Of a stretch of DNA of 64,000 nucleotides, positions 53,337 through 63,119 are shown in pieces. The DNA comes from Streptomyces sp. AA1529 (GTDB lineage Bacteria; Actinomycetota; Actinomycetes; Streptomycetales; Streptomycetaceae). Each line of letters opens with the position of its first letter. The stretch's first letter is position 1. A program made the translations under genes and the position numbers. The notes beneath the pieces were generated by a model, which made no database searches, was not told the DNA's origin, and saw only the letters and a list, made by a program, of their open reading frames with translations. The stretch lies in assembly GCF_000280905.1 (NCBI RefSeq), contig NZ_ALAP01000041.1, forward strand, positions 62,001-126,000, read 5' to 3'.

Positions 53337-55946
53337 ATGGACGACAGCTCCCGGGACGGCGCTGACCGCGGATCCGCCGCGCACCCCGGGGAGGGGCGAC
53401 GGCCGGCGGCGGGGGAGCGGGAGCGGGCAGCCCGGGTCGAGGCCGTGCTGGCCGGACTGGACCTGCCGGGCAAGGTGGCCCTCCTCGCGGGGACGGACAT
53501 GTGGTCGGTCGGCCCGTACGGCGGCCCCTCGGCGGCCGGATTCGGCCGGCTCGTCCTCTCGGACGGCCCCGCGGGGGTGCGCGGGGAGAGCTGGACGCCC
53601 GAGGACCCCAGCGTCGCCCTGCCGTGCCCCACCGCGATCGGCGCCACCTGGGACACCGCGGCGGCCCGCACCGCCGGACTGCTGCTGGCCCAGGAGGCCC
53701 GCCGCAAGGGCGCGCACGCCGTGCTGGCGCCGACCGTCAATCTGCACCGCACCCCCTACAGCGGGCGGCACTTCGAGGCGTACGCGGAGGACCCCGGGCT
53801 GACGGGCGCCCTGGGCGCTGCGCTCGTCGCGGGGCTGCAGGCCGGCGGCGTCGCCGCAACGCCCAAGCACTACGTGGCCAACGACGCGGAGACCGACCGC
53901 TACACCGTCGATGTGCGCGCCGACGCACGCACCCTGCGCGAGCTCTACCTCGAACCCTTCGAGCACATCGTGCGCACCGCCGGTCCCTGGCTGCTGATGG
54001 CGGCCTACAACAGCGTCAACGGCGTGACGATGAGCGAGCACGACGAGCTCAACAACCAGGTGCTGCGCGGCGAGTGGGGCTTCGACGGGGCACTGGTCTC
54101 GGACTGGACCGGCGCCCGCTCCACCCTCGGCTGTGTCCGCGGCGGCCTCGATCTGGCCATGCCGGGTCCCGACACCGTCTACGGCGAACATCTGGTCGCC
54201 GCCGTCCGCCGCGGCCGGGTGCCGGAGGAAGCGGTGGACGCGCTCGCCCGCCGGGTCCTGCTGCTCGCCGCCCGGGTCGGAGTCCTGGACGGCGCCCCGC
54301 CGGCCGTGCCGCCCGCCGCGCTGCCGCCCGTGCTCGACGGCCCGGCCGTCGCGCGGGACCTCGCCGTGCGGTCCTGCGTCCTGCTGCGCAACGAGCCCGC
54401 GGGACCCGGCGGGGAAGCCGGGACCGGCGCTGCCGCGCTGCCGCTGGACCCCGCGGGGCACACCGGCGGCAGCGTGCGCCGGATCGCCGTCAGCGGGCTG
54501 CACGCCCGGGCGCCCCGGTTCGGTGGCGGCGGCAGCTCCCAGGTTTTCCCCGAGCGCGTCAGCAGTCCGCTGGAGGCACTGCGCGCCCTGGTCCCCTCCG
54601 GGACCGAGGTGTCCTACGAGCCGGGACCCGACCCGCGCTCCCGGCTGGCCCCCGCGACCGGCGGCGACGGCTTCCGGCTGACCGCCGTCCTGCACGGGCT
54701 GGACGACGCCGAGCTGGCCCGGGTGGAGCAGCGGGACGGCAGCGTGCGGTGGATGGGAAGCCTGCCCGGCGGGGTGCCGTTCGCCGATCTGGGCCGGGTC
54801 GAGCTGGTCGGCACCTTCACCCCGGCCGGCAGCGGCACCCATCGGCTCGCGGTGCGCGGCGTCGGGCACTTCCGCCTGGAGGCCGGGGAGCGGGTGCTCT
54901 ACGACGCCGAACTGCAGGCCGAGAGCGAGGACCCGGCCGCCGCGTTCCTGAACCCGCCGCAGCGCACCTTCCTGCTGGACGCCGAGGCCGGTACGCCGCT
55001 GCCGGTACGCCTCCTGCACACGGTGCCCGCCTACGGGGTGGGCGGCCTCTTCGGCCTGGTCTCCTTCGCGCTCGGCTACGGCGCGCCCGCCGTCTCCGAG
55101 CAGGTGCTGATCGAGCGGGCGGCCCGTGCGGCGGCCGGGGCGGACTGTGCGGTGGTCTGCGTCGGCACCACGGACGAGTCCGAGACCGAGGGCGTCGACC
55201 GGGACACCCTCGCCCTGCCGGGCCGCCAGGACGACCTGGTCAGGAGCGTCGCCGCGGCCAATCCGCGCACCGTCGCGGTGGTCAACGCCGGTGCCCCGGT
55301 GCTGATGCCGTGGCGGGAGGAGGTCGCCGCCGTGCTGCTGTGCTGGTTCCCCGGCGAGGCGGGCGGCGAGGCGCTCGCCGAGGTGCTGCTGGGCGCCGCC
55401 GAGCCGGGCGGGCGGCTGCCGACCACCTGGCCGGACGCCGCCGACGACCTGCCGGTGCGTCAGGTGGCACCCGACGGCGACGGGCGGCTGCCCTATGCCG
55501 AGGGGCCGCGCATCGGCTACCGCGCCTGGCGTGCTGCCGGTGCCGAGCCCGCCTACTGGTTCGGGCACGGGCTCGGCTACACCCGGTGGGAGTACGAGTC
55601 GATGAACATCACCGTCCAGGACCCCGGCACCGACGACCCCTACGCGCCCGTCGCCCGGGTCACCGTGCGGGTGCGCAACAGCGGGCACCGGCCGGGCCGC
55701 GAGGTCGTCCAGCTCTATCTCGGCCCCGAGGGTGCGGACCGCTCGCTGGCGGCCTTCGCCGTCGTGGAGGCCGCGGCCGGCGACTCGGCGCAGGCGCGGC
55801 TGGAGGTGCCGCAGCGCGCCGTGCGGACCTGGGACGACGCGCTTCCGGGCTGGCGGCCGTGCCCGGGCCCGCACCGCTTCGCGGCGGGGCGCAGTGCGGC
55901 CGACATCCGCCTGGTGGCCGATCTGGAGCTGCCGTGGCCGCCGTAG
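53337..55946 (+). CDS. Glycoside hydrolase family 3 beta-glucosidase with PA14 insert
   Basis: Cytoplasmic-looking glycosidase of 869 residues (no signal peptide). Order: GH3 N-domain with RLVLSDGPAGVRGESW and TPKHYVANDAETDRYTVDVR, the nucleophile Asp256 in GALVSDWTGARSTLG; GH3 C-domain begins near VARDLAVRSCVLLRN; an inserted PA14-like domain (about 445-575, including FTPAGSGTHRLAVRGVGHFR); then CVGTTDESETEGVDRDTLAL, and a fibronectin-III-like C-domain (RPGREVVQLYLGPEGADRSL). Family members release glucose from beta-glucosides; linkage is not readable. ATG at 53337 has no clear Shine-Dalgarno. It converges on the AraC gene with four bases between stops. Confidence 0.92.
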   Translation: MDDSSRDGADRGSAAHPGEGRRPAAGERERAARVEAVLAGLDLPGKVALLAGTDMWSVGPYGGPSAAGFGRLVLSDGPAGVRGESWTPEDPSVALPCPTAIGATWDTAAARTAGLLLAQEARRKGAHAVLAPTVNLHRTPYSGRHFEAYAEDPGLTGALGAALVAGLQAGGVAATPKHYVANDAETDRYTVDVRADARTLRELYLEPFEHIVRTAGPWLLMAAYNSVNGVTMSEHDELNNQVLRGEWGFDGALVSDWTGARSTLGCVRGGLDLAMPGPDTVYGEHLVAAVRRGRVPEEAVDALARRVLLLAARVGVLDGAPPAVPPAALPPVLDGPAVARDLAVRSCVLLRNEPAGPGGEAGTGAAALPLDPAGHTGGSVRRIAVSGLHARAPRFGGGGSSQVFPERVSSPLEALRALVPSGTEVSYEPGPDPRSRLAPATGGDGFRLTAVLHGLDDAELARVEQRDGSVRWMGSLPGGVPFADLGRVELVGTFTPAGSGTHRLAVRGVGHFRLEAGERVLYDAELQAESEDPAAAFLNPPQRTFLLDAEAGTPLPVRLLHTVPAYGVGGLFGLVSFALGYGAPAVSEQVLIERAARAAAGADCAVVCVGTTDESETEGVDRDTLALPGRQDDLVRSVAAANPRTVAVVNAGAPVLMPWREEVAAVLLCWFPGEAGGEALAEVLLGAAEPGGRLPTTWPDAADDLPVRQVAPDGDGRLPYAEGPRIGYRAWRAAGAEPAYWFGHGLGYTRWEYESMNITVQDPGTDDPYAPVARVTVRVRNSGHRPGREVVQLYLGPEGADRSLAAFAVVEAAAGDSAQARLEVPQRAVRTWDDALPGWRPCPGPHRFAAGRSAADIRLVADLELPWPP

Positions 55947-55950
55947 CGGT

Positions 55951-56856
55951 TCAGCTGCGCACCGAGGCGCGGAAGGCGCCCGGGGTGCCGCCGGTGCGCT
56001 GGTGGAAGAACTTGGCGAAGTTGGTGGCGTCGGCGAAGCCGAGGGCCGTCCCGATCCGGGCGGCGGAGCGGTCGGTGTGCGCCAGGAGGCGCTTGGCCTC
56101 CAGCACGACGCGGCGGTCCACGAACTCCTTGGCCCCCAGTCCAACCGCCGCACGGGTGGCGCGGGAGAGGGTGCGGGGGGAGTAGCCGAGGGTGCGGGCG
56201 TAGTCGGCGACCCGGCGGGTGCGGGCGAAGTCGGCCTCGACGGCGGCCCGGAAGCGGCGGAAGGCGTCCGGCGGCGGGGTCGCCTCCGATCCGCTCGCGC
56301 CGGGTGTGCTCACGAGCCGCCGCAGCAGCACCGCCAGCAGGTGCCGCAGCACGTCCTCGTGCGTACCCCGCGCGGGTGGCTGCCACTCGGCGGCGAACTC
56401 GAAGCGCAGGTGGTCGAGAGCGAACCCGACCGCGCGGGCGTGTCGGCCGCCGGGCTGCCGCGCGACCGCGTCCGACACCTCGTCCAGACCCACGGCCGCC
56501 GCCGTCTCCGGGTCGGGGAAGGCGGGCCGGAAGAGGACCAGCGCGCCCTCGGCGCCGTGCGGGTCGGTGTACTGCTGCACCTGCCCGGGCCGCACCCACA
56601 GCCAGCCGCCGGGCCCGGTGGCGTGCTCGGTGAAGTCGACGGACTGCCGCAGCGTCCCCGACTCCACGGCGAAGAGCTGGTGGAAGTCGGGCCGCTGCGG
56701 ATCGGCCAGCCGCAGGCCCCCGCGGGCGGCGCGGGCACGCAACTCGGACAGCGTCAGCACTTCCAGGCCCGGGGCCGTGACGCCCGGCGGCGGGGCGTAC
56801 GGCAGCTCGGGGATCGCGGCGGACGCGGATGCGGCCGCGTGTCCGGTTCTCACCAT
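55951..56856 (-). CDS. AraC-family transcriptional regulator
   Basis: Regulator of 301 residues. The N-terminal part is a cupin-like sensor (LEVLTLSELRARAARGGLRL, DFHQLFAVESGTLRQSVDF, GGWLWVRPGQVQQY). The C-terminal AraC DNA-binding domain has both helix-turn-helix motifs, VADYARTLGYSPRTLSRATR and IGTALGFADATNFAKFFHQR, and ends TGGTPGAFRASV. ATG at 56856. It is divergent from the NAD(P)-binding oxidoreductase gene and probably controls it. Confidence 0.92.
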   Translation of the reverse strand: MVRTGHAAASASAAIPELPYAPPPGVTAPGLEVLTLSELRARAARGGLRLADPQRPDFHQLFAVESGTLRQSVDFTEHATGPGGWLWVRPGQVQQYTDPHGAEGALVLFRPAFPDPETAAAVGLDEVSDAVARQPGGRHARAVGFALDHLRFEFAAEWQPPARGTHEDVLRHLLAVLLRRLVSTPGASGSEATPPPDAFRRFRAAVEADFARTRRVADYARTLGYSPRTLSRATRAAVGLGAKEFVDRRVVLEAKRLLAHTDRSAARIGTALGFADATNFAKFFHQRTGGTPGAFRASVRS

Positions 56857-57010
56857 GGCTGGTCGTGACCTTACCTCGCGGGGCGGCCGGTGCCCGGTTA
56901 GCTTCGAGGTGTCGTCCCCCTCCCGGGGGACCCGGCGGGAACGGTGGCGGCAGGCGCCACGCGTTCGGCGCCTCCATCCCTCATCCGCTCGGCGCTACAG
57001 GAGTACCACC

Positions 57011-57661
57011 ATGGCGACAATCGCCGTCTTCGGGGCCAACGGCAACATCGGCAGCAGGATCGTGCGCGAAGCACTCGACCGCGGCCACCAGGTCCTCGCT
57101 GTCGTGCGGGACCCCGGCGCGTTCGTCGCCTCCGGCGAGGCCGTCACGGCCGTCACCGGCGACGTCCTCTCCGCCGAGTCCGTCGCGGCGGTCGCCGGGA
57201 ACGCGGACGTCGTCGTCAGCGCGGTCGGCGGCAAGGACGGCCCGGGCCATCTGGCCACCATCGAACCGGCCGCCGAGTCGCTGGTCGCCGGAGTGCGCGC
57301 GCTCGGTGCCGGCGCGCCGCCGCTGGTCTTCGTCGGCGGTGCCGGCTCGCTGCGCACGCCGGACGGCTCCCGGGTCTGGGACGCGGAGGGGCTCCCGGAA
57401 GCGATCCTGCAGATCATGCACGCGCACGGGGACGCTCTCGACTACCTGCGCGGAGTCCACGACGTGCGCTGGACCAACATCAGCCCCGCCGCGACGATCG
57501 AGCCGGGGGAGCGTTCGGGAACGTACCGCACCGGCAAGGACGATCTGGTCGTGGACGACAACGGGGTCAGCCGCATCTCGATGGAGGACTACGCGGTCGC
57601 CGTGCTCGACGAGATCGAGAACCCGCGGCATGTGCGGGAGCGGTTCACCGTCGCCGACTGA
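57011..57661 (+). CDS. NAD(P)-binding oxidoreductase (YwnB-like)
   Basis: Atypical short-chain/NmrA-like Rossmann protein of 216 residues: VFGANGNIGSRIVREALDRG at the N-terminus, then VTAVTGDVLSAESVAAVAG, VVVSAVGGKDGPGH, VFVGGAGSLRTPDG and WTNISPAATIEPGERSGTYR. Homologues are annotated as NAD(P)H-binding epimerase/reductase proteins without a firm substrate. ATG at 57011, 154 bases from the divergent AraC gene. The AraC gene is commonly paired with such quinone or aldehyde reductases, so response to a reactive compound is likely; substrate unknown. Confidence 0.85.
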   Translation: MATIAVFGANGNIGSRIVREALDRGHQVLAVVRDPGAFVASGEAVTAVTGDVLSAESVAAVAGNADVVVSAVGGKDGPGHLATIEPAAESLVAGVRALGAGAPPLVFVGGAGSLRTPDGSRVWDAEGLPEAILQIMHAHGDALDYLRGVHDVRWTNISPAATIEPGERSGTYRTGKDDLVVDDNGVSRISMEDYAVAVLDEIENPRHVRERFTVAD

Positions 57662-57830
57662 GCGCCCCCGCCGGGGCGGGGCGGCCGCCGCGCCGCCCTG
57701 CGCACCCCCGGACCCGGCCACCGGCCCCGCTTGCGTGCCGCGCCGACACGGCCGCTCGAAGCCTTCCGGCGGCCGCCCGCGTCGCGGCCGCACCGGCAGC
57801 AGCTGCCGGAGCGGCCGGCGGCCCGCGTCG

Positions 57831-58232
57831 TCAGGGCAGGCGGCGCTCCATGGCGGCCCGGCCCTCGGCCGCGATGCGCTCGCGGGCCCACTGGAGGTTC
57901 TCCTCCGACAGGTCGCGGCCGGAGGCGAGGACCAGGTCCTCGGGCGTGGGGTCGCTCTCGGGGGCGGCGTGCAGGATCTCGTCCGGCGTCGTCCCCTCGT
58001 AGCGCTGACGGAATTTGGCGATCTGTCCCTCGGAGTCCACGACGCGCGCCTTTCCGGTGTAGAACGGATGGCTCTCGGAGGAGATCTCCACGTCGACGAC
58101 CGGGTAGGTGCGTCCGTCGTCCCACTCGATCACGGTGTCGCTGGCGGCCGTGGAACGCGTCAGGAACGCGTATCCGGCCGACCGGTCGCGGAAGACCACC
58201 TCGCGGTAGTCGGGGTGGGTATGTGACTTCAC
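57831..58232 (-). CDS. rpmE2: Type B ribosomal protein bL31 with C-terminal extension
   Basis: Ribosomal protein of 133 residues. The first 80 or so are a clear bL31 type [36 protein letters not shown] and [20 protein letters not shown]. The zinc-ribbon CxxC of type A is absent, as in the form used under zinc limitation. Type B proteins normally end near residue 85; this one continues with about 50 residues, [20 protein letters not shown] then [20 protein letters not shown] and a helical end. GTG at 58232. No TGAAAATGATTTTCA-like Zur box was found upstream, so zinc control by Zur is not supported here. Confidence 0.88.
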   Translation of the reverse strand: MKSHTHPDYREVVFRDRSAGYAFLTRSTAASDTVIEWDDGRTYPVVDVEISSESHPFYTGKARVVDSEGQIAKFRQRYEGTTPDEILHAAPESDPTPEDLVLASGRDLSEENLQWARERIAAEGRAAMERRLP

Positions 58233-58403
58233 AAGCCGCTCCTTCCCCCGCGTACAGGGGGCCCTCTCCAGGCTACGTCCGCGCCCCGGCCCCGGCATCC
58301 CGCCCGTGCCGCGCCCGCTCCGGCCCCGGCTCCGACGTGCGGAGCCGGGGGCCGCGCGTGATGCTGGAGAGCGGTCGTCCTCCCCTTCCGGAACGAGGTA
58401 CGG

Positions 58404-59537
58404 ATGCGCACCAACGACCTGACCGATGAGGTCCTCGCCGAACTGCGGAAGCCGCGCCCCTACCCGGCGGTCACCCTGGTGCTGCCCACCCACCGCACCA
58501 AGCCGGACAAGCTGCAGGACCCGGTGCGGCTGCGCAATCTCATCGCGGAGGCCGGGCGACGGCTCTCCGCGGACCCGCAGGTGCCCGCGTCGGTGCGGGC
58601 AGACGTGCTCAAGCAGCTCGAACAGGCCGAGAACGAGCTGGATCTGGTGTACACGCTCGACACCCTGGTCGTCCTCGCGGCCCAGGGCGAGCACCAGTTC
58701 TGGCATCTGACCCGGCGTGCCGGGACCGAACGCATCGTCGTCAACCACACCTTCCTCACCCGCAACCTCGTCGCCGCCCGGGCCCAGAACCGGCCCTACT
58801 GGGTGCTCACCTTCGACGAGGAGCGGGCCAGGCTGTGGAGCGGCGCGGGCGAGCAGCTCACCGAGGAGCACCGGTTCGGCTTCCCGGTCGCGCACGAGAC
58901 CGACCTCTCCGAGCGCGAGCGGGCCTCCCGCACCGGGGACGTCACCTCCGGCTACCGGGACGAGGCAGCCCTCCAGCACCTGCGGGACGTGGACGCCGAC
59001 CTCGCCAAGGTGCTGGCGGTCGAGCCCAGGCCGCTGCTGGTGGCCGGATTGCAGCACGGGCTGACCGCGCTGGCCGACGTCGGCACGCACACGGCACGCG
59101 GCGCGCTGGCCACCGTGCCCAAGGGCGGACTCGCCAACGCGCGCGCCTCGGTCGTCCAGGAGGCCATCGCGCCCGCCCGCGCCGAACTGCTGCGCACCCG
59201 GGCCGAGACCGCGCTGCGCCGGCTCGACGACGCCAAGGGCCGCAAGGAGTTCGTCTCGGGGATCGACGAGGTGTGGCAGGCCGCGCGGGAGGGCCGGCTG
59301 GCGCTGCTGGCGGTCGAGGAGTCCTACCGGGAGAAGGTCCGGCTGACCGGTGGTCATCCGGCCCCGGTCGCCGACGACGCGGTCAGTGACGCCTCCGGGG
59401 AGGTACGCGACGACATCGTGGACGAGACGGTGGAGGCCGCACTGGACACCGAGGCCGATGTGGTCTTCGTGGCCGAGGACGTGCTGGCCGGGCACGGCAG
59501 GATCGCGGGTGCGGTCCGCTACACCTGGGCCGGGTAG
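58404..59537 (+). CDS. baeRF3-domain protein
   Basis: Protein of 377 residues, related to the bacterial archaeo-eukaryotic release factor family (baeRF, group 3): [20 protein letters not shown] near the N-terminus, [35 protein letters not shown], then [20 protein letters not shown] and a C-terminal [16 protein letters not shown] with [20 protein letters not shown]. Such proteins are proposed to act in ribosome rescue or as hydrolases of stalled peptidyl-tRNA; direct proof is limited. ATG at 58404. It is divergent from bL31B, giving a translation-linked pair, and overlaps the MFS gene. Confidence 0.82.
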   Translation: MRTNDLTDEVLAELRKPRPYPAVTLVLPTHRTKPDKLQDPVRLRNLIAEAGRRLSADPQVPASVRADVLKQLEQAENELDLVYTLDTLVVLAAQGEHQFWHLTRRAGTERIVVNHTFLTRNLVAARAQNRPYWVLTFDEERARLWSGAGEQLTEEHRFGFPVAHETDLSERERASRTGDVTSGYRDEAALQHLRDVDADLAKVLAVEPRPLLVAGLQHGLTALADVGTHTARGALATVPKGGLANARASVVQEAIAPARAELLRTRAETALRRLDDAKGRKEFVSGIDEVWQAAREGRLALLAVEESYREKVRLTGGHPAPVADDAVSDASGEVRDDIVDETVEAALDTEADVVFVAEDVLAGHGRIAGAVRYTWAG

Positions 59538-60825
59538 CGGCCCCTCGGAGGGACGGGGAGCGCGCTCCCGCGGGCCGGCCGGTGCCGCGCACCCCGCCGC
59601 GGCCGGGGAGCCCGCGGCGGACGCCGAGGACGGCACCGGGCGCGGCCCGCTGCGGTACGCGGCGGCGGCCTTCGTCTTCGCCGTCGGCATGGCCGGCACC
59701 ACGCTGCCGACCCCGCTCTACGGCCTCTACCGGCAGGAGCTGGGCTTCGGCGAACTGATGGTGACGGTCGTCTTCGCCGTCTACGCCGTGGGCGTGATCG
59801 CCGCGCTGCTGGTGGCCGGCGACTACTCCGACAAGCTGGGCCGGCGACCGGTGCTGCTGGCCGCGCTGCTCCTCTCGGCGGCCAGCGCCGGATGCTTCCT
59901 GCTGGAGGGCGGCCTGCCGCTGCTGTTCTGCGGGCGGCTGCTGTCCGGGTTCGCCGCCGGACTCCTCTCCGGTGCCGCGACCGCGGCCGTCCTCGAACTG
60001 GCGCCCGGTGGCAGCCGGGGTTTCGCCGCGACCGCCGCGAACATGGGAGGGCTCGGCTGCGGACCGCTGCTGGCGGGAGTCCTCGCGCAGTACGCGCCGC
60101 GCCCGCTGACCCTGCCGTTCGCCACCCACCTGGTGCTGCTCGCCGCCGCCGGCGCCCTGACGCTGGCGCTGCCGGAGACCGCGCGCCCGCCCCGCCCGCG
60201 GCCCCGGCTGCGGCCGCGCGGGATGGAGGTGCCGCGCCAGGTGCGGCCGGTGTTCGTCCCGGCGGCGCTGGCCTGCTTCACCGGATTCGCCGTCTTCGGC
60301 CTGTTCACCGCCGTCTCGCCGGGCTTCATGAGCGCAACCCTGCACATCGGCAACCTGGCGGTCTCCGGCGCGGTCGTCTTCTCGGTCTTCTGCGCCTCGC
60401 TCCTGGGGCAGTCGGCCTCCGCTCGGACCGGTGCCCCGGTGGCGCTGCCGCTGGGCTGTCTGGGGCTGGTCGTCGGCATGGTGCAGGTGGGTCTCTCGCT
60501 GCTGCTCGGTTCGCTGGTGCTGCTGGTGACCGGGGCGGTGACCGGGGGGATCGGGCAGGGGCTGGCGTTCCGGTCGGCCATGACGACGGTCAGCCGCCGG
60601 GCTCCCGAGGAACACCGCGGGGGCACCATCTCGGCGCTGTTCGTCGTCGCCTATCTGGGTATCTCGCTGCCGGTCGTCGGGGTCGGCGCGCTCAGCACGG
60701 GACTGGGGCTGCGCAACGCGGGGCTGGTCTTCTCCGCCTGCGTCGTGGCGCTCGCCTCCGGGGTCGGCGCCTGGCTGTGGCGGACCCGGAAGTCCGCAGC
60801 TGCCGCGCCCGCCCCGGTCGACTGA
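59509..60825 (+). CDS. MFS transporter
   Basis: Major facilitator with 12 predicted helices, about 438 residues. The MFS A-motif is visible as [20 protein letters not shown]; other helices include [40 protein letters not shown] and [20 protein letters not shown]. There is no ATG, GTG or TTG in frame between the previous stop and residue 61, so GTG at 59509, 29 bases inside the end of the baeRF3 gene, is the only plausible start and adds a disordered N-terminus of about 45 residues. Substrate unknown; drug or sugar efflux is possible. Confidence 0.85.
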   Translation: MRSATPGPGSGPSEGRGARSRGPAGAAHPAAAGEPAADAEDGTGRGPLRYAAAAFVFAVGMAGTTLPTPLYGLYRQELGFGELMVTVVFAVYAVGVIAALLVAGDYSDKLGRRPVLLAALLLSAASAGCFLLEGGLPLLFCGRLLSGFAAGLLSGAATAAVLELAPGGSRGFAATAANMGGLGCGPLLAGVLAQYAPRPLTLPFATHLVLLAAAGALTLALPETARPPRPRPRLRPRGMEVPRQVRPVFVPAALACFTGFAVFGLFTAVSPGFMSATLHIGNLAVSGAVVFSVFCASLLGQSASARTGAPVALPLGCLGLVVGMVQVGLSLLLGSLVLLVTGAVTGGIGQGLAFRSAMTTVSRRAPEEHRGGTISALFVVAYLGISLPVVGVGALSTGLGLRNAGLVFSACVVALASGVGAWLWRTRKSAAAAPAPVD

Positions 60826-60830
60826 ACCCG

Positions 60831-60866
60831 GGAGCCGCCCGCCCGTCGCCGCGCGGCGGCGGCTCC
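60831..60866. terminator. Hairpin between convergent MFS and SDR genes
   Basis: ggagccgcc (60831-60839) pairs with ggcggctcc (60858-60866). Lies between two convergent genes. Confidence 0.75.
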
Positions 60867-60894
60867 GGAGCCGCAGAGGGTGCCGTCGGCGGCG

Positions 60895-61647
60895 TCACTG
60901 CGCCGCGTACCCGCCGTCCACCAGGTGGTAGCTGCCCTGGACGAAGGAGGCGCGGTCGGAGAGCAGGAACGCCGTCAGCTCCGCGACCTCCTCCGCGGTG
61001 CCCAGCCGGCCCTGCGGATGCAGCGAGACGAGGCGCTCGCGCATCGGGTTGTCCGTCTCGCGGAGCAGGGGGGTGTCGATGAAGCCGGGCCCGACGGCGT
61101 TGATCCGCACGCCCTTGTCGGCGTATTCGAGTGCCGCCGTCTTGGTCAGGCCCACCACGCCGTGCTTGGCGGCCACGTAGGCGGGGCTGCCCGCGAAGCC
61201 GTTGGTACCCAGGATGGAGGCCATGTTGACGACGGCCCCGCCGCCCGCTGCGGCCATGACCGGAAGCTGGTACCGCAGCCCGTAGAAGACTCCGCTGAGA
61301 TCGGTGGCGATGACCCGGTCCCAGGCGGTGATCTCGTACTCGCCGGTGGGCATCGAGGGGCCGCCCACGCCCGCGTTGTTCACCACCAGGTCGAGCGCGC
61401 CGAAGGTCCCGGTCGTGAACCGCACGGCCTCCCGCGCCGATTCCGGGTCGGTGACATCGACGACCAGCGGCTCCGCCCTCGCACCCGCCGTCTCCAGCTC
61501 GCCCGCCGCGAGCTGCGCGCCGTCCTCGTCGTGGTCCGCGGCCACGACCCGGGCGCCTTCCCGCGCGAGCCGGCGTGCCACGGCCAGCCCGATCCCGGAG
61601 GCGGCGCCGGTGACCAGCGCGGCCCTGCCGTCGAACTCGCCGCTCAT
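60895..61647 (-). CDS. Short-chain dehydrogenase/reductase
   Basis: Classical SDR of 250 residues. Cofactor motif VTGAASGIGLAVARRLAREG, VDVTDPESAREAV, NNAGVGGPSMPT, the catalytic Ser in NMASILGTNGFAG, and YVAAKHGVVGLTKTAAL with Tyr-X3-Lys; the PGFIDTPLLRET and LVDGGYAAQ ends are typical of FabG-like enzymes. NAD preference is suggested by ADHDEDG after the second strand. ATG at 61647 has aggagg upstream. Substrate not determinable; it is divergent from a DoxX-like gene, with 234 bases between. Confidence 0.9.
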   Translation of the reverse strand: MSGEFDGRAALVTGAASGIGLAVARRLAREGARVVAADHDEDGAQLAAGELETAGARAEPLVVDVTDPESAREAVRFTTGTFGALDLVVNNAGVGGPSMPTGEYEITAWDRVIATDLSGVFYGLRYQLPVMAAAGGGAVVNMASILGTNGFAGSPAYVAAKHGVVGLTKTAALEYADKGVRINAVGPGFIDTPLLRETDNPMRERLVSLHPQGRLGTAEEVAELTAFLLSDRASFVQGSYHLVDGGYAAQ

Positions 61648-61881
61648 CCGCACGACCTCCTGCTCGGTGCCCGTTGCCGTCACCCTCCGCTCCGGCGCGC
61701 CGGAGCGCACCGCCTCCGCCGCCGTCCGGGTGAGCGGCCGAACGCCCGGCACCGCGGGGCCGGTACGTGCCGTGCACCGGACGGCGGGCTCCGGGTTGCG
61801 GGGCGGCGGGGAGGCGCGTGCCATGGCGGTGACGGCACAGCCGCCGTCCGCTCCGGCCGCCCGCGCACCCGAGGACCCCGT

Positions 61882-62430
61882 ATGACGCCACTGCAACTGC
61901 TCTCCCGCCCGCTTCTGGGCGTGTTCTTCGTCAACGCGGGAGTGGGGACGCTGAGCCGGCCCGAGCCGCCGGCCGAGCTTGCGGCGCCCTTCCTGGAGCG
62001 GCTGCGCGAGAAGGTTCCGCTGCCGGGTGACGACGTGACGCTGGTACGGGTGAACGCCGCTGTCCAGGTGGTGGCGGGCGCGCTGCTGGCCACCGGACGT
62101 GTGCCGCGGACCGCGGCGCTGGCGCTGGCCGGCTCGCTGTTGCCCACGACGCTGGCCGGGCACCCGTTCTGGGAGCAGGACGATCCCGGGCAGCGCGCCG
62201 CGCACCGGATCCACTTCGGCAAGAACACCGCCATCGTGGGGGGCCTGCTGGCCGTCGTCGGCGATGCCGACCACCACGCGCGCGTCCGGGCGCTGCGGGC
62301 CCGCGCCAAGAAGCACCGGACCCGGCACTGCCCCGCACACCCCCGGCACGCCGCGGCCCGGCGGGCCTCGGGCACCGCCCGCGCGGCGCGCTGCCCCGCG
62401 GGCCGCGCCCGGACGGACCGCTCCGGGTAG
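61882..62430 (+). CDS. DoxX-like membrane protein
   Basis: Small membrane protein of 182 residues. Four hydrophobic segments (PLLGVFFVNAGVGTLSR, AAVQVVAGALLATGRVP, ALALAGSLLPTTLAGHP, NTAIVGGLLAVVGDADH) and the family pattern PFWEQDDPGQRAAHRIHFGK in the C-terminal half match DoxX. The last 50 residues are Arg/Ala/His-rich and probably cytoplasmic. DoxX proteins are linked to sulfur and redox chemistry in the membrane in some bacteria. ATG at 61882; it is followed by a 12-bp hairpin. Confidence 0.85.
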   Translation: MTPLQLLSRPLLGVFFVNAGVGTLSRPEPPAELAAPFLERLREKVPLPGDDVTLVRVNAAVQVVAGALLATGRVPRTAALALAGSLLPTTLAGHPFWEQDDPGQRAAHRIHFGKNTAIVGGLLAVVGDADHHARVRALRARAKKHRTRHCPAHPRHAAARRASGTARAARCPAGRARTDRSG

Positions 62431-62433
62431 CGG

Positions 62434-62474
62434 TCCGCCGGCCGGGGCCCGGTCATCGGCCGCCGGCCGGCGGA
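62434..62474. terminator. Hairpin between DoxX-like and lipoprotein genes
   Basis: tccgccggccgg and ccggccggcgga form a perfect 12-bp stem around a loop of 17 bases, between two convergent genes. Confidence 0.8.
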
Positions 62475-62478
62475 TCTC

Positions 62479-62919
62479 TCAGGAGCCCTTGAGCGTGTAC
62501 TTGCAGCCCTGCGAGCTCTCGCCGCCGGCGTTCTTGTCGACGGTCTTGCCGTCGACCTCCAGGACGCAGGCCGGGAAGACGAAGCTGCCGTCGGCGCCCT
62601 TGACGGCCTGCGGCGTGACATAGAGTTGCACGCCGTTCTTCAGCTCGGCCCCCTCGAGAGTGACCTGGTCCTCGTGCTTCCAGGGCAGCGTCGCCGTCTC
62701 GAAGTGGCTGTCGCCCGCCGCCCAGCCGATCTGCGAGGAGCCCGAGCCCTCCACCCGGAGGGTGACCCGGTGGGTCTCCGGCGGGCCCCACGTCTGCTTC
62801 GGTTTCGCCGCTGCGGAGGCGCCGCCGCTGTCCGCCTCCCCGTCGTCCGAGCCCCCGCCGCAGCCCGTCACCAACGCGCACACCATGACTAAGGTCGCTC
62901 CCGCGACTGTCCCGCGCAC
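62479..62919 (-). CDS. MmpS-like secreted lipoprotein
   Basis: Protein of 146 residues with a lipoprotein signal: hydrophobic GATLVMVCALVTG then Cys at the end of ALVTGC, followed by a Ser/Gly/Asp-rich linker. The mature domain THRVTLRVEGSGSSQIGWAA, FETATLPWKHEDQVTLEGAE and VFPACVLEVDGKTVDKN resembles MmpS accessory proteins, which in mycobacteria work with MmpL lipid exporters. No mmpL gene is nearby. GTG at 62919 has gaggag upstream; the longer in-frame start would place the signal sequence internally. Confidence 0.75.
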   Translation of the reverse strand: MRGTVAGATLVMVCALVTGCGGGSDDGEADSGGASAAAKPKQTWGPPETHRVTLRVEGSGSSQIGWAAGDSHFETATLPWKHEDQVTLEGAELKNGVQLYVTPQAVKGADGSFVFPACVLEVDGKTVDKNAGGESSQGCKYTLKGS

Positions 62920-63093
62920 CTTCTGCTCCTCTGTGTCGACGGTCGGATGTTCCCCCACGTCCCCGAGCCGTGAGCCTAGTGGGCCGGGCGCTGTTCGGTG
63001 GGTGGAACAGAAGAGGAGAGACTGCGGAGGAACCGGGGACGACCCGCACCGGTGTGCCACCCGGCCGCGGGCTCACCGGTGCGGGGAGGAGCT

Positions 63094-63113
63094 CCGCTCC
63101 CCCCGGGGAGCGG
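63094..63113 (-). terminator. Hairpin terminator after the family 4 glycosidase gene
   Basis: ccgctcccc and ggggagcgg pair around a very short loop, just after the stop of the minus-strand glycosidase gene. Confidence 0.6.
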
Positions 63114-63119
63114 CGTTGC

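Noticed and set aside
51639..56153. 1504-residue open frame on the minus strand
   Set aside because: It is antisense to the glycosidase gene and runs through the CDF gene in the wrong frame. The translation is Arg/Pro/Ala/Gly-rich without any motif, as expected from third-position GC bias.
59538..59690. A start codon for the MFS gene downstream of the baeRF3 stop
   Set aside because: No in-frame ATG, GTG or TTG occurs before the ATG within the first membrane helix (VGMAG). Starting there would remove most of helix 1.
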